64,000 bases of DNA from TK10-74A sp965217625 (GTDB lineage Bacteria; Chloroflexota; Dehalococcoidia; Bin125). The notes beneath the pieces are model-generated. The model made no database searches and was not told the origin of the DNA. It saw only the letters and a list, made by a program, of their open reading frames with translations. The translations under genes were made by a program, and so were the position numbers. Positions within the stretch are counted from its first letter, which is position 1. The number at the start of each line of letters is the position of its first letter. The DNA is taken from contig OZ244557.1 in NCBI GenBank assembly GCA_965217625.1, positions 2,542,001 to 2,606,000 on the forward strand. Direction: 5' to 3'. Below are positions 27,112 to 35,276 of the stretch, piece after piece.

Positions 27112-27195
27112 TGGTCCTCCTTCCGGCGCACGGGCCATGCCGCGCCGCCGAATCGATGCAGAACAGGCGGCCATCGAGCGTGCGGACGGCCCCTG

Positions 27196-27314
27196 AGTCG
27201 CCTACGGGGTTAGCTGACGGGTTCGGCGCTCGGGTCGCCTACCGGCCTCGTGGTCCGGATTCACCCCGCGAAAGGTGGGTCCCCCGTCCCCGCCGCCCGG
27301 CGGCGGAGTTCGGC
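27196..27314 (-). ncRNA. ydaO/yuaA-class (c-di-AMP) riboswitch
   Basis: Read on the minus strand, the segment contains in order: GCCGAACTCCGCC, GGGGACGGGGGACCCA, GGGGTGAATCC, and finally CCGAACCCGTCAGC followed by TAACCCCGTAGGCG. These are the conserved blocks of the ydaO riboswitch, which binds c-di-AMP. The predicted promoter box at 27321-27326 would start transcription at the first aptamer base. The aptamer ends about 85 nt before the kamA-like GTG. In this class ligand binding usually switches expression off. The expression platform could not be identified. Confidence 0.88.
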
Positions 27315-27320
27315 AGTTCC

Positions 27321-27326
27321 AGGGTA
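27321..27326 (-). promoter_or_regulatory. Putative -10 box (TACCCT) of the riboswitch-kamA transcript
   Basis: TACCCT ends 6 nt before the first aptamer base, a normal -10 to start distance, which supports the TANNCT motif as a real promoter element. Confidence 0.55.
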
Positions 27327-27406
27327 GCGCATCCGACGTAACGGATTCCACCGTCACATCGATAATCGATTGGTGAGTCGGTCGGAAGCGCCGTCTGGGC
27401 GCTCCG

Positions 27407-27514
27407 TCAGAGCTGCGTCAGCGCGGCCATGATCGCGGTCATCGTGCCGACCGTGGCCACGAACTGGAAGAAGGCCACGCGATAGAGTTCGGCGCGCAAC
27501 TCTTGCTTCGTCAC
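27407..27514 (-). CDS. DUF1640-like mini-protein, array copy C
   Basis: 35-residue frame starting at a GTG (VTKQELRAELYR) and ending in a hydrophobic helix closed by AALTQL. It is a shortened copy of the C-terminal part of the protein at 27655-27849. Whether it is translated is uncertain; the frame is kept open over its whole length although the DNA has diverged, and a CAGCTG lies where an RBS should be. It may be a degenerate copy. Confidence 0.45.
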   Translation of the reverse strand: MTKQELRAELYRVAFFQFVATVGTMTAIMAALTQL

Positions 27515-27536
27515 CAGCTGTGTCTTCGCCTGCCGG

Positions 27537-27635
27537 TCAGAGTTGCGTCAGCGCGGCGACCCCACCGAGGATGACCCCGGTCTGAATGAGCATCGCGCGA
27601 TACAACTCCATACGCAGTTGGCTCTTCGTCACCAT
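27537..27635 (-). CDS. DUF1640-like mini-protein, array copy B
   Basis: 32 residues starting MVTKSQLRMELYRAML and ending LGGVAALTQL, nearly the same as the end of copy A. Its C-terminal half matches copy A at DNA level almost base for base, so this is a partial tandem duplication. An AGAGGCGCC precedes the ATG. Too short for most gene finders. Confidence 0.5.
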   Translation of the reverse strand: MVTKSQLRMELYRAMLIQTGVILGGVAALTQL

Positions 27636-27654
27636 CGGCGCCTCTAGCTGCCCG

Positions 27655-27849
27655 TCAGATCTGCGTCAGCGCGGCGACCCCACCGAGGATGACCGCGGTC
27701 TGAATGAGCAACGCGAGGTAGAGATCCTCCTTCGTCACAAGGTGGTTCTGCGACTCGCCGATTACTTCCACGGTCGTCTCGGCTTGCGCTTCCGGGATGC
27801 CGATCCCCCGGAGCTTCTGCATGGCCCGGAGGGTGTCGAATGTTGCCAT
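27655..27849 (-). CDS. Small DUF1640-like coiled-coil/membrane protein, array copy A (full)
   Basis: 64 residues: MATFDTLRAMQKLRGIGIP, then EAQAE, a NHLVTKEDL segment and a C-terminal transmembrane helix (LLIQTAVILGGVAALTQI). The order (FDT start, helical region, ATK/VTK-DL, C-terminal TM) is that of bacterial DUF1640 proteins, a family of coiled-coil proteins with one C-terminal anchor and unknown role, often found in multiple copies. ATG with AAGGAGC upstream and a TAGACT box 33 nt away. Two shortened copies follow, and a related array lies at 62506-63208. Confidence 0.72.
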   Translation of the reverse strand: MATFDTLRAMQKLRGIGIPEAQAETTVEVIGESQNHLVTKEDLYLALLIQTAVILGGVAALTQI

Positions 27850-27881
27850 CTTGATGCTCCTTGTCCGAAGGTCCGGGCCTC

Positions 27882-27887
27882 AGTCTA
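27882..27887 (-). promoter_or_regulatory. Putative -10 box (TAGACT) of the DUF1640-like array
   Basis: TAGACT, 32 nt before the ATG at 27849. Confidence 0.45.
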
Positions 27888-27931
27888 CACCCCCGCGCCA
27901 CCCGAGGTCTTTCCCGCGCCTCCGCCCATCC

Positions 27932-28810
27932 TCACACCCGCCGCAACTCCACGACCCCCAACTCCGGCCGGCATGCGAAGCGCAGCGGCAGGCGCGTCGT
28001 CCCGAAGCCGCGGCTGATCACGACCTGCGTGTCGCCGATGCGCACCACGCCCGACGCCTGCCGCCGTCCCACGGCGCGCGCGTTGCGGACGGGCGCGCCG
28101 TAGCCGGGCACGCGGATCTGCCCGCCGTGCGTGTGCCCGCTGAAGGCCAGCGGCAGGCCCCGCGCCGCCGGATGCAGGAGCCCGTCGGGCGAATGGCTGA
28201 GCAGGATGGGGAAGCCCGGCGCCCCCGACGGCGGCAGCGCCTCGGGCAGCCGGTCGAGGCCGTGGCAGGCGTCGTCCACGCCGATGAAGCGCACCATCTC
28301 CCCCCCGATCTCGGCCGTGCAGTTCTCGTTGATCAGCACCCGCACGCCCGCCTCGCGCAGCCCCGCGACGAACGGGCCCGGGTCGACCCAGCGCCCCCGT
28401 CGGCGGCCGAGGATGCGCAGCAGCGACCCCGGCCCGGGCCGGTCGTAGCGCTCGTGCCCGCCGATCACCGCGTAGACGCCCAGCCCCGGCTCCAGCGCCT
28501 CGAAGGCGCGCCGCGCGACGTCCCAGCCCGCGCGCGTATCGACGTAGTCGCCGGTGCCCACCACGACGTCATACGAGTGCCGCCGCGCCGCCGCCAGGAA
28601 GCGCGGCAGCGACTCGGCGTTGGCCGGGAAGTGCGTGTCGGCGACGTGCAGGACGCGCAGCCCGTCGAGCCCCGGCGGCAGATCCGGCACGCGGACGACG
28701 GTTTCCGACAACTCGACCCGCTTCGACTCGCGCCACGCGTAGACCGCGGCGCCCCCGCCGCCCGCCACGGCGGCGCCCGCCGCGGCCCCCAGGCTCGCCA
28801 GGGCGTCCAC
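27932..28810 (-). CDS. Membrane-anchored calcineurin-like metallophosphoesterase
   Basis: 292 residues. A glycine/alanine-rich N-terminal hydrophobic segment is followed by a metallophosphoesterase domain with the five metal motifs: D-x-H in VADTHF, GD in GTGDYVD, GGHE (a variant of GNHD/E), LSH, and GHTHGGQ. The layout and the ISRGFGTTRLPLRF ending match the YkuE/YpbG-type family, some of which act on UDP-sugar lipids or unknown phosphoesters. The GTG start at 28810 lies 24 nt after the stop of the TPP enzyme on the same strand, so the two are probably co-transcribed. Confidence 0.86.
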   Translation of the reverse strand: MDALASLGAAAGAAVAGGGGAAVYAWRESKRVELSETVVRVPDLPPGLDGLRVLHVADTHFPANAESLPRFLAAARRHSYDVVVGTGDYVDTRAGWDVARRAFEALEPGLGVYAVIGGHERYDRPGPGSLLRILGRRRGRWVDPGPFVAGLREAGVRVLINENCTAEIGGEMVRFIGVDDACHGLDRLPEALPPSGAPGFPILLSHSPDGLLHPAARGLPLAFSGHTHGGQIRVPGYGAPVRNARAVGRRQASGVVRIGDTQVVISRGFGTTRLPLRFACRPELGVVELRRV

Positions 28811-28834
28811 GGCGGTCGCCGGCCGCGCGTCGGC

Positions 28835-30493
28835 CTAGTGGCGGGTCAGCCAGCCGAACTGCTGCTTGCGGCGCATCGCCTGCGGCGCGATCGCGACGTT
28901 GATCAGCGTCGAGCCCTTCTGCTGGAAGGCGTCCTCGATCGCCGCCTCCACCTCGTCCGGCGTGGTGCAGTGGTAGCCCTTGCCGCCGAACGCCTCGATG
29001 ATCTTCTCGTAGCGCGCGTTCGGCGTCATCACGCCCGGCGGGATCGGCTTGCTGCGGTCGATCTCCTCCACCCCCTGGCCGATGCCGTTGTTGTTGAAGA
29101 TCACCCAGGTGATCGGCAGTTCGTTGCGGACCGCCGTCTCGACCTCGGCCGGGCCGAAGCCGAAGGCCGCGTCGCCCTCGAGCGCCACGACGCGCTTGTC
29201 CGGGTGCACGACCTGTGCCGCCAGCGCGAAGCCCGGCCCCACGCCCATCGTTCCCCAGGTGCCGGCGTCGAGCCGCGCCCGCGCCTCGTAGCTGTTGATC
29301 ACCGTGCGGGCGATGCCCATCGTGTTCTCGCCCTCGCAGACGAAGATGGCGTCGCGGGGCATGGCGTCGTCCAGGATCTTCAACGGGCGGTAGTAGCCCA
29401 TCGGCATCTCGTCCGACTGGAAGAACCCGACGTTCTGCTCCCGCTTGCGCTCGACCTCGGCCAGCAGCGAGGCCCGCCACTCGCTGCCGTCCTCGAACTG
29501 CCAGGGATCGGCGTCCAGGGCCGCGTTGATCTGCCCCATGATTGCCTGCGCGTCGCCCACCAGCGGCGCCTCCGTCGGCACGCTGGCGCCGATCTCCGCC
29601 GCGTCGATGTCGAGCTGGATGACGCGCAGGTCGTCGCGCCAGCGCGGCGGCAGCCCGAAGTGCAGCATCCAGTTCAGCCGCGCCCCGATGAGGAACACGA
29701 CGTCGGTGTTCTTGAGCGCGTTGGTGCGGGCGGCGGAGACGTTCATCGGGTGGTCGTCGGGCACGACGCCCTTGCCCATCGGCATCGGCAGGAAGGGCAG
29801 GCCCGTCTTGTCGATGAACTCCCGCACCTCCCCCTCCGCCTGCGCCCAGGCCGCCCCCTTGCCCACCACGACGAGCGGGTTCGAGGCGCTCTTCAGCGTC
29901 TCCAGCGCCTTGGCGACGTCGCCGTCCGCCGCCTCGGGGCGCGGCGGGTCCGGCACGCGCCCCATCCAGCGCACGTCGTCCTCGTCGACCTTGGCGTCGA
30001 TGATGTTGCCCGGCATATCGAGGTAGACGGCGCCCGGCCGCCCGCCGATCGCGTGGCGCACCGCCGTCGCGACGAGGTGCGGGATCAGCGTCGGGTCCTG
30101 CGCCTGCCCGGCCCACTTCACGAACGGTTTCGCCGCCTGCACCTGCGGCGCCTCCTGGAAGTCGCCGCGTTCCATCAGCTCCGTGCTCGATGAGCCGGCG
30201 ATGAGCAGCATCGGCCAGCAGTTCGCCTCGGCGTTGCCCAGCGCGGTGATGGCGTTGGTCATGCCCGGCCCCGACACGACCGCCGCGGCGCCGATGCGCC
30301 CGTTCATGTAGCCGGCCGCCTGCGCGGCGTAGGCCGCGGCCTGCTCGTGCCGCACGCCGACGTAGCGCATGCCCTCGCGCTGCACGGCCACGGTGATCGG
30401 CCCAATCGGCAGCCCCACCAACCCGAACAGCTCGCCGACCCCCTGGGTCTTCAGGCTCTTGGCCAGGATCTCCGCACCACTCAGTTCTGCCAC
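28835..30493 (-). CDS. 2-hydroxyacyl-CoA lyase / oxalyl-CoA decarboxylase (ThDP enzyme)
   Basis: 552 residues of the acetolactate-synthase-like ThDP superfamily. The activating glutamate is E50 in VRHEQAA; the ThDP/Mg site is LEGDAAFGFGPAE...NNNG. The C-terminus, RRKQQFGWLTR, is characteristic of 2-hydroxyacyl-CoA lyases. Oxalyl-CoA decarboxylase is the close alternative and would fit the many CaiB-type transferases here, as formyl-CoA:oxalate CoA-transferase works with it. No adjacent CaiB gene makes the pair explicit. GTG start with AAGGAGAGCAAC before it, and its own TACCTT box. Confidence 0.85.
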   Translation of the reverse strand: MAELSGAEILAKSLKTQGVGELFGLVGLPIGPITVAVQREGMRYVGVRHEQAAAYAAQAAGYMNGRIGAAAVVSGPGMTNAITALGNAEANCWPMLLIAGSSSTELMERGDFQEAPQVQAAKPFVKWAGQAQDPTLIPHLVATAVRHAIGGRPGAVYLDMPGNIIDAKVDEDDVRWMGRVPDPPRPEAADGDVAKALETLKSASNPLVVVGKGAAWAQAEGEVREFIDKTGLPFLPMPMGKGVVPDDHPMNVSAARTNALKNTDVVFLIGARLNWMLHFGLPPRWRDDLRVIQLDIDAAEIGASVPTEAPLVGDAQAIMGQINAALDADPWQFEDGSEWRASLLAEVERKREQNVGFFQSDEMPMGYYRPLKILDDAMPRDAIFVCEGENTMGIARTVINSYEARARLDAGTWGTMGVGPGFALAAQVVHPDKRVVALEGDAAFGFGPAEVETAVRNELPITWVIFNNNGIGQGVEEIDRSKPIPPGVMTPNARYEKIIEAFGGKGYHCTTPDEVEAAIEDAFQQKGSTLINVAIAPQAMRRKQQFGWLTRH

Positions 30494-30550
30494 GTTGCTC
30501 TCCTTCGGTTGCCCGGCCCGATGATGGCGGGGGCAAGATCGTCAGGGCCG

Positions 30551-30556
30551 AAGGTA
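30551..30556 (-). promoter_or_regulatory. Possible -10 box (TACCTT) of the ThDP enzyme gene
   Basis: TACCTT, 57 nt before the GTG at 30493; marks a possible new transcript after the ABC operon. Confidence 0.3.
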
Positions 30557-30638
30557 GCCGAATCGCGCGATGCGCGCAGTCGCGCCCGACGCGGGCGACC
30601 CGACGTCCGCTCGCTCCGGTCCCGCTCGGACGCCGACG

Positions 30639-31532
30639 CTAGCCGCTGCCCCGCAGGCGCGGGTCGAAGATGTCGCGCAGGGAGTCGCCGAGGAGGTTGA
30701 AGCCGAGCACGGCGAGGGTGATGGCGAGGCCGGGGAAGATGCTGAGGTGGGTGTGGTTCCAGACATCTCGGGCTTCGGTGAGCATGCGGCCCCAGGAGGG
30801 GGCGGGCGGGGGGACGCCGAGGCCCAGGAAGGAGAGCGCGCCCTCGAAGAGGATCGCGCCGCCCAGCAGGGCCGTGACGTAGATCAGCATCGGCGGGGCG
30901 ATGTTGGGCAGCACGTGCCGCCAGAGGATGCGGAAGGGCGTCGCGCCGATGAGCCGGGCGGCTTCGACGTAGCTGGCGGCCAATGTCGCGAGTGTGCTCG
31001 CCCGCACGATACGCACCATGCTCACGGCGAAGAGAATGCCCATCCCCAGCGCGATCGATGGCCAACTGCGTCCCGCGACCTGCACCAACAACAGCAGCAG
31101 CACGAGGCCGGGGAAGGCCAGCAGGATGTCGAGCAGGCGCTGGGACAAGAGATCGAACCACCCGGCCGCGTAGGCCGAGACCATGCCCCAGACCAGCGCG
31201 ACGCCGACCCCGATCGCCATCGCGGTCAGGGCCAGCGAGATCGAGAGCCGGGCGCCCGCGACCACGCGCGCGAAATAATCCCGGCCGATATGGTCGACCC
31301 CGAACCAATGCTCGCCGCTGGGGCCGGCCAGGATGTCCCCGGAGATGGCGGTCGGATCGGCGCTGATCAGCGGTCCGACAGCGGCGAGGCCGATCATGCC
31401 GAGCGCGATCACCAGGCCGAACGCGCCCAGGGGATGCTGACGCAGCAGGCCCCCGGCGCGCCGGCGCAGCGGCGGCCGCACCAGCACGCCGTACTCATCG
31501 AAGACGGCCGCGGCCGGATCGGGGCCGCTCAC
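30639..31532 (-). CDS. Peptide/nickel-type ABC transporter permease (DppC-like)
   Basis: 297 residues with an N-terminal cytoplasmic part, one TM (FGLVIALGMIGLAAVGPLI), the FGVDHIGRDYFARVVAGAR stretch that marks DppC/OppC permeases, and five more helices including the EAA loop (EAARLIGATPFRILWRHVLPN). It overlaps the upstream permease by 4 nt (GTGA), so translation is coupled. No DppD/DppF ATPase gene follows; the ATPases must be encoded elsewhere. Confidence 0.93.
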   Translation of the reverse strand: MSGPDPAAAVFDEYGVLVRPPLRRRAGGLLRQHPLGAFGLVIALGMIGLAAVGPLISADPTAISGDILAGPSGEHWFGVDHIGRDYFARVVAGARLSISLALTAMAIGVGVALVWGMVSAYAAGWFDLLSQRLLDILLAFPGLVLLLLLVQVAGRSWPSIALGMGILFAVSMVRIVRASTLATLAASYVEAARLIGATPFRILWRHVLPNIAPPMLIYVTALLGGAILFEGALSFLGLGVPPPAPSWGRMLTEARDVWNHTHLSIFPGLAITLAVLGFNLLGDSLRDIFDPRLRGSG

Positions 31533-32494
31533 TGGACCCGAATCCGCGGATCGAAGAAGCCGTAGCTGAGGTCCACGGCCAGGTTGACGAGCACGAAGGC
31601 CGTGCCGAAGAACAGCATCCAGAGCTGCACCACCGGCAGATCGTTCGACAAGATGGACAGGACGAGCCAGCGGCCCATGCCGGGAATGCTGAAGATCTGC
31701 TCGACGATCACCGAGCCCGCGACCCCTTCGGCGAAGACCAGCCCGATCAGCGTGATCAGGGGGATCATGGCGTTGCGCAGGGCGTGGCGCAGGACCACGA
31801 CGCGGCCGGAGACGCCCTTGGCACGGGCGGTGCGCACGTAATCCTGGCGCAGCACTTCCAGCATCTCCGAGCGCGCAAGCCGTCCCAGGACGGCCGCGCC
31901 CGACAGCGCCACCACCGCCGCGGGCAGGATCATCTGGACCAGGTTGGTGCCCGGGTCCTCCCAGAGCTGCGCATAGGGCACGGGCCCGGCGTAGCGCCAG
32001 AGCACGAGCGGGATCACGATGACCAGCGTGGCCAGCCAGAAATTGGGGATGGCGAGGAAGAGGGTCGTGAAGAAGCGGATGCCGTAGTCGTCCGGCCTAT
32101 TTCGGCGCACGGCCGACCAGACCCCCGTGCCAATCCCGATCGGGATGTACAGCGCCAGCGTCAGGAGGAGCAGTTCGGCCGTGACCGGCATGCGACGGCG
32201 GAAGTTCTCGAGAATGGACTCCTTCGACAGCCAGGAGACGCCGAAATCGCCGGTGAAGACCTGGCCGATCCATTGGACGTACTGCACGTGGACGGGCTTG
32301 TCGAGCCCGAAATGCGCCTCCAACTCGGCGACATAGTCTGCTGCGAGGGAACCGCCCGCGCCGAAGCCGCCGGCGGCGAGGCGCGCCTCGCCCACCGATC
32401 CGGGCACGAGCCGGATCAGGCCGAAGACAAGGATCGACAGCAGGAACACCGTGACCGGCAGCAGCAGCAGCCGCCGAATGATGTAGGTACGCAT
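31529..32494 (-). CDS. Peptide/nickel-type ABC transporter permease (DppB-like)
   Basis: 321 residues beginning MRTYIIRRLLLLPVTVFLLS, the usual DppB/OppB N-terminus, with LDKPVHVQYVQW and FTGDFGVSW and an EAA loop (VRTARAKGVSGRVVVLRHALRNA). The ATG at 32494 is preferred to a frame start at 32521, since the latter lies inside a strong hairpin that separates it from the binding-protein gene. It forms the membrane pore with the DppC-like protein. Confidence 0.92.
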   Translation of the reverse strand: MRTYIIRRLLLLPVTVFLLSILVFGLIRLVPGSVGEARLAAGGFGAGGSLAADYVAELEAHFGLDKPVHVQYVQWIGQVFTGDFGVSWLSKESILENFRRRMPVTAELLLLTLALYIPIGIGTGVWSAVRRNRPDDYGIRFFTTLFLAIPNFWLATLVIVIPLVLWRYAGPVPYAQLWEDPGTNLVQMILPAAVVALSGAAVLGRLARSEMLEVLRQDYVRTARAKGVSGRVVVLRHALRNAMIPLITLIGLVFAEGVAGSVIVEQIFSIPGMGRWLVLSILSNDLPVVQLWMLFFGTAFVLVNLAVDLSYGFFDPRIRVQ

Positions 32495-32520
32495 CGCGCG
32501 GGCCGATCCGTGCGACTTCA

Positions 32521-32559
32521 CCGAGCGTCGGGACAGACGTTGTCTGTCCCGACGCTCGG
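32521..32559 (-). terminator. Intercistronic perfect hairpin after the substrate-binding protein gene
   Basis: CCGAGCGTCGGGACAGAC and its exact reverse complement flank GTT: an 18-bp perfect stem with a 3-nt loop. It lies between the binding-protein stop and the first permease start. Such stems in ABC operons slow 3' decay or partly terminate, giving more binding protein than permease. No U tract follows, so full termination is unlikely. Confidence 0.75.
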
Positions 32560-32580
32560 TTCAGCTGGCACTTGCGAGGC

Positions 32581-34956
32581 CTAGGACGGCTTGCCGTCGA
32601 ACCAGCAGCTGTTCAGGATCTGGTTGGCGGCGGTGCTGCTGTTGTTTCGGCGGTAGCCCTTCAGCCAGGGCCGGTACAGGACCTCCGGCGCCCCCCAACT
32701 CCACCAGATCCGGGGCAGGTGCTCTTCGAGCAGCTTGTCCTGGATCTCGTCGTAGATCGCCTCACGGTTCTCGACGCCAAAGGTTCTGCGTCCCTTCTCC
32801 AGCAGCGAATCGATCTCGGGGTCGGAGAACTCGCCGTAGTTCTGCCCGCCGGTGGTGTGGAGCTCGTTGAAGAGTTTGTCGGGGTCGCCCGCGCCGCCAT
32901 GCCCCTGGGTAAGGAGCGAGAACTCGCCGGCACTCCGCCTGGCCAGGTTCTCATTGTCGGGGACGATCTCGAGATCGACATCGAAGCCGATTGCCGCAAA
33001 GTGCTGCTGCATCGCCTCCATCGAGAGAGGGCCGCCTCCCCCTCCGGTACTCATCGGCGGCACGCTCTCTGCGTCGTAGCCGCTGGCGTCGAGGAGCTGG
33101 CGGGCTTCGGCCAGGTCCTGCTCCCGCAGGTCGCCGGATCGGAAGCCGGGCAACGCGCGGAGTTCGTCGACGGTCTTACCGTATGGTGCGATGGCCGCGG
33201 GGAGCACCCCGCCGATCCCATACCGGCCCGGGAAGATCGCGGCGATCTGTTCCCGGTCGGTGGCGAGATGCAGGGCTTTGCGCACGCGCGCGTCGGTGTA
33301 GGGCTCGACCTTGGTGTGGAACCAGGTCTGCACGCCCCAGGTCGCGCGCATGTTCAGGGTGGTGTAGTCCTCTTCGCCAAGCTGACTTCGCAGGGTGTCG
33401 TTCTCTGCCCCGGAGCCGGCCCAGGGGAGGCTTAAGAAGTCGAAGTCGCCGGCGACGTACTGTGCGATCCGCTGCGCCACGTCGAGAATCCAAGGCATCC
33501 GCCACTCGTCGATGTAGGGGAGCCCTTCGCGGAAGTAGTTGGGGTTGCGCTCGAGCACGGTTTCGACATCGCCCTCCCGTGACACGAGCTGCATGGAGCC
33601 GGTGCCGATGGCGGCCTCGATGTTGCTGGCGATGCCGTCGTCGCCGAAGGCCTCGACCGCGTCGCGTGAGACCATCAGCGCTTGGATCTCGGCGACCGCG
33701 GTGAGCAGCGGCGCGAACGGCTCTTTCGCCTTGATGTGCAGGGTGAGCTCGTCGGGGACATCGAACTGGTCAACGCTGGCGTAGCGGTCTGTCCAGACGA
33801 AGTCGGGGTTGTCCTGACCGAAGCGCGCGAGTCCGAAGGCGGCATCTTCGGCGACGAACTGCCGGCCGTTCAGCGGGGCCTTGTCCTGCCAGTGCACGTT
33901 CGGCTTGATGTTGTAGATGATGTTGAGTTCATCGACGACTTCGGGCAGCTCCGCCATCCCGGCGGTCACCTCAAGGCCGTCATCTTGCCAGTTGAGGAAG
34001 TCGTAGATCGGGAAAATGCTGCTGTCGGTGCCGCCGTGGATGGCGATGGCCGGGTCGAAGATGCCGCCGTCGATCGCAAACATGGCGAGGGTGCCTCCGT
34101 ACTTCGGGCCGGTGGCCGGGGCCTCATCTTCTTCCGCCGCCATGGCCGCGCTCTCGGCGGCCTCGCGGGCCGCTTCGGCGGCCTCTTGGGCAGCCGCGAC
34201 GGCGGCCGCGGCGGTCTCGGCGGCGGCTTCCGCGGTCTCCTGGGCCGTGGCGGCGGCCTGCCCGGCGGCGGCGGACGCCTCGCCGGCGGCTTCGGCCGCA
34301 GCAGCGGCGGCTGCGGCGGCCTCGTCGATGGCGGCCTGGGCGGCCGCCGCGGTGGCGGTGCCGGCCTCGACCGCGGCGGCCGCGTCGCGCGCGGCCTGGG
34401 CAGCGGCCTCGGCAGCCTGCGCGGCGGCGTCCGCGACGGCTGCGGCCGCGGCGTCACCGGCCGCGGATGCGGCGTCGGCGGCCTGGGCGGCCGCGGCAGC
34501 CGCGGCTTCCGCGGCGGCGGCCGCGTTGGCGGCGGCCTCCGACTCGGCCGCCTCGGCGGCCAGGGCGGCGGCCGCATCGGCGGCGCTGGCCGCCTGCGCG
34601 GCGGCGTCGGAGGCTTCGCCGGCAGCGGCGGAGGCTTCGCCGGCGGCGGCGGCGGCGGCAGCCGCGGCGGCAGCCTCGGCGGCGGCGGCGTCTGCCGCGC
34701 CGGCCGCGGTGGCGGCCGCGGCCTCGGAGTCGGCGGCGCGCGCCTCCCCGGCGGCGACCGCCGCGGCGGCGGCCTCTTCCGCGGCCGCGGCGGCCCGTTC
34801 GGCGGCCACGGCCCCGGCGTCGGGCTCGTCGTCGTCGCCGCAGCCGACCAGCGCGAGGCCGGCCGCTCCAACGCCAGCCTTCGCGCTGGCTCCCAACATG
34901 GTGCGACGCGAGATCTTTCGCTGTCGCAGGGTCGTCCAATAGTTCCGGCGGCTCAT
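32581..34956 (-). CDS. Peptide/nickel-type ABC transporter lipoprotein with a long Ala-rich linker
   Basis: 791 residues. The N-terminus has a twin-arginine motif (SRRTML, R17-R18), a hydrophobic stretch and a lipobox LVGC with C39. Residues about 49-280 are almost entirely Ala with spaced Glu, Asp, Ser, Gln and Arg, likely a long helix or coiled coil. From about 282 (KYGGTLAMF) to the end is a standard SBP_bac_5 domain (IKPNVHWQDKAPLNGR, DVAQRIAQYVAGDFD). The Ala-rich part is absent from normal family members of about 550 residues and could act as a stalk holding the domain away from the membrane. ATG at 34956 with AAGGGG upstream. Ligand unknown; two permease genes follow. Confidence 0.9.
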   Translation of the reverse strand: MSRRNYWTTLRQRKISRRTMLGASAKAGVGAAGLALVGCGDDDEPDAGAVAAERAAAAAEEAAAAAVAAGEARAADSEAAAATAAGAADAAAAEAAAAAAAAAAAGEASAAAGEASDAAAQAASAADAAAALAAEAAESEAAANAAAAAEAAAAAAAQAADAASAAGDAAAAAVADAAAQAAEAAAQAARDAAAAVEAGTATAAAAQAAIDEAAAAAAAAAEAAGEASAAAGQAAATAQETAEAAAETAAAAVAAAQEAAEAAREAAESAAMAAEEDEAPATGPKYGGTLAMFAIDGGIFDPAIAIHGGTDSSIFPIYDFLNWQDDGLEVTAGMAELPEVVDELNIIYNIKPNVHWQDKAPLNGRQFVAEDAAFGLARFGQDNPDFVWTDRYASVDQFDVPDELTLHIKAKEPFAPLLTAVAEIQALMVSRDAVEAFGDDGIASNIEAAIGTGSMQLVSREGDVETVLERNPNYFREGLPYIDEWRMPWILDVAQRIAQYVAGDFDFLSLPWAGSGAENDTLRSQLGEEDYTTLNMRATWGVQTWFHTKVEPYTDARVRKALHLATDREQIAAIFPGRYGIGGVLPAAIAPYGKTVDELRALPGFRSGDLREQDLAEARQLLDASGYDAESVPPMSTGGGGGPLSMEAMQQHFAAIGFDVDLEIVPDNENLARRSAGEFSLLTQGHGGAGDPDKLFNELHTTGGQNYGEFSDPEIDSLLEKGRRTFGVENREAIYDEIQDKLLEEHLPRIWWSWGAPEVLYRPWLKGYRRNNSSTAANQILNSCWFDGKPS

Positions 34957-35276
34957 GACAATCCCCTTTCTGGATTCCCGGCTGTCCCGTTGTGGGACCG
35001 CTCGGTGCACGAGCACGCGCGTAGTCTTAAGACGTTCTGATAGGACCCCCCCCCCCCCCCCGTTATGTCTAACGTGTTAATTAAGGTAACCTTCGTGTAA
35101 ACGTTTCGCCCGTTGACGAGGGGTTTTGCGTCCGTTTAGGGCGGTGGGAACCGCACCCCGCCGGTTCCCCCGCTCCAGCGCTTCAACTGGCGAGCCCCAG
35201 GCGCGCGACCGCACGCCGTCATATCCGAAGTCAAGGGGGTGAGGCCGGGGCGCGCCGCGATCGACGTGCGCAGGCC
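34957..35276. other. Intergenic region upstream of the ABC operon
   Basis: 320 bp without a gene. It holds the C18 run at 35046-35063 and, beside it (35064-35110), the most AT-rich stretch nearby, including TTAATTAA. On the minus strand GTTAGACAT lies just before the G run and TTAAGACT just after it, possible promoter pieces for the binding-protein gene. The rest (35111-35276) shows nothing recognisable. Confidence 0.4.
35046..35063. repeat. Homopolymer run of 18 C
   Basis: Eighteen consecutive C on the plus strand in the leader region of the ABC operon. It may be a slippage-prone tract or an assembly artefact. Confidence 0.8.
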
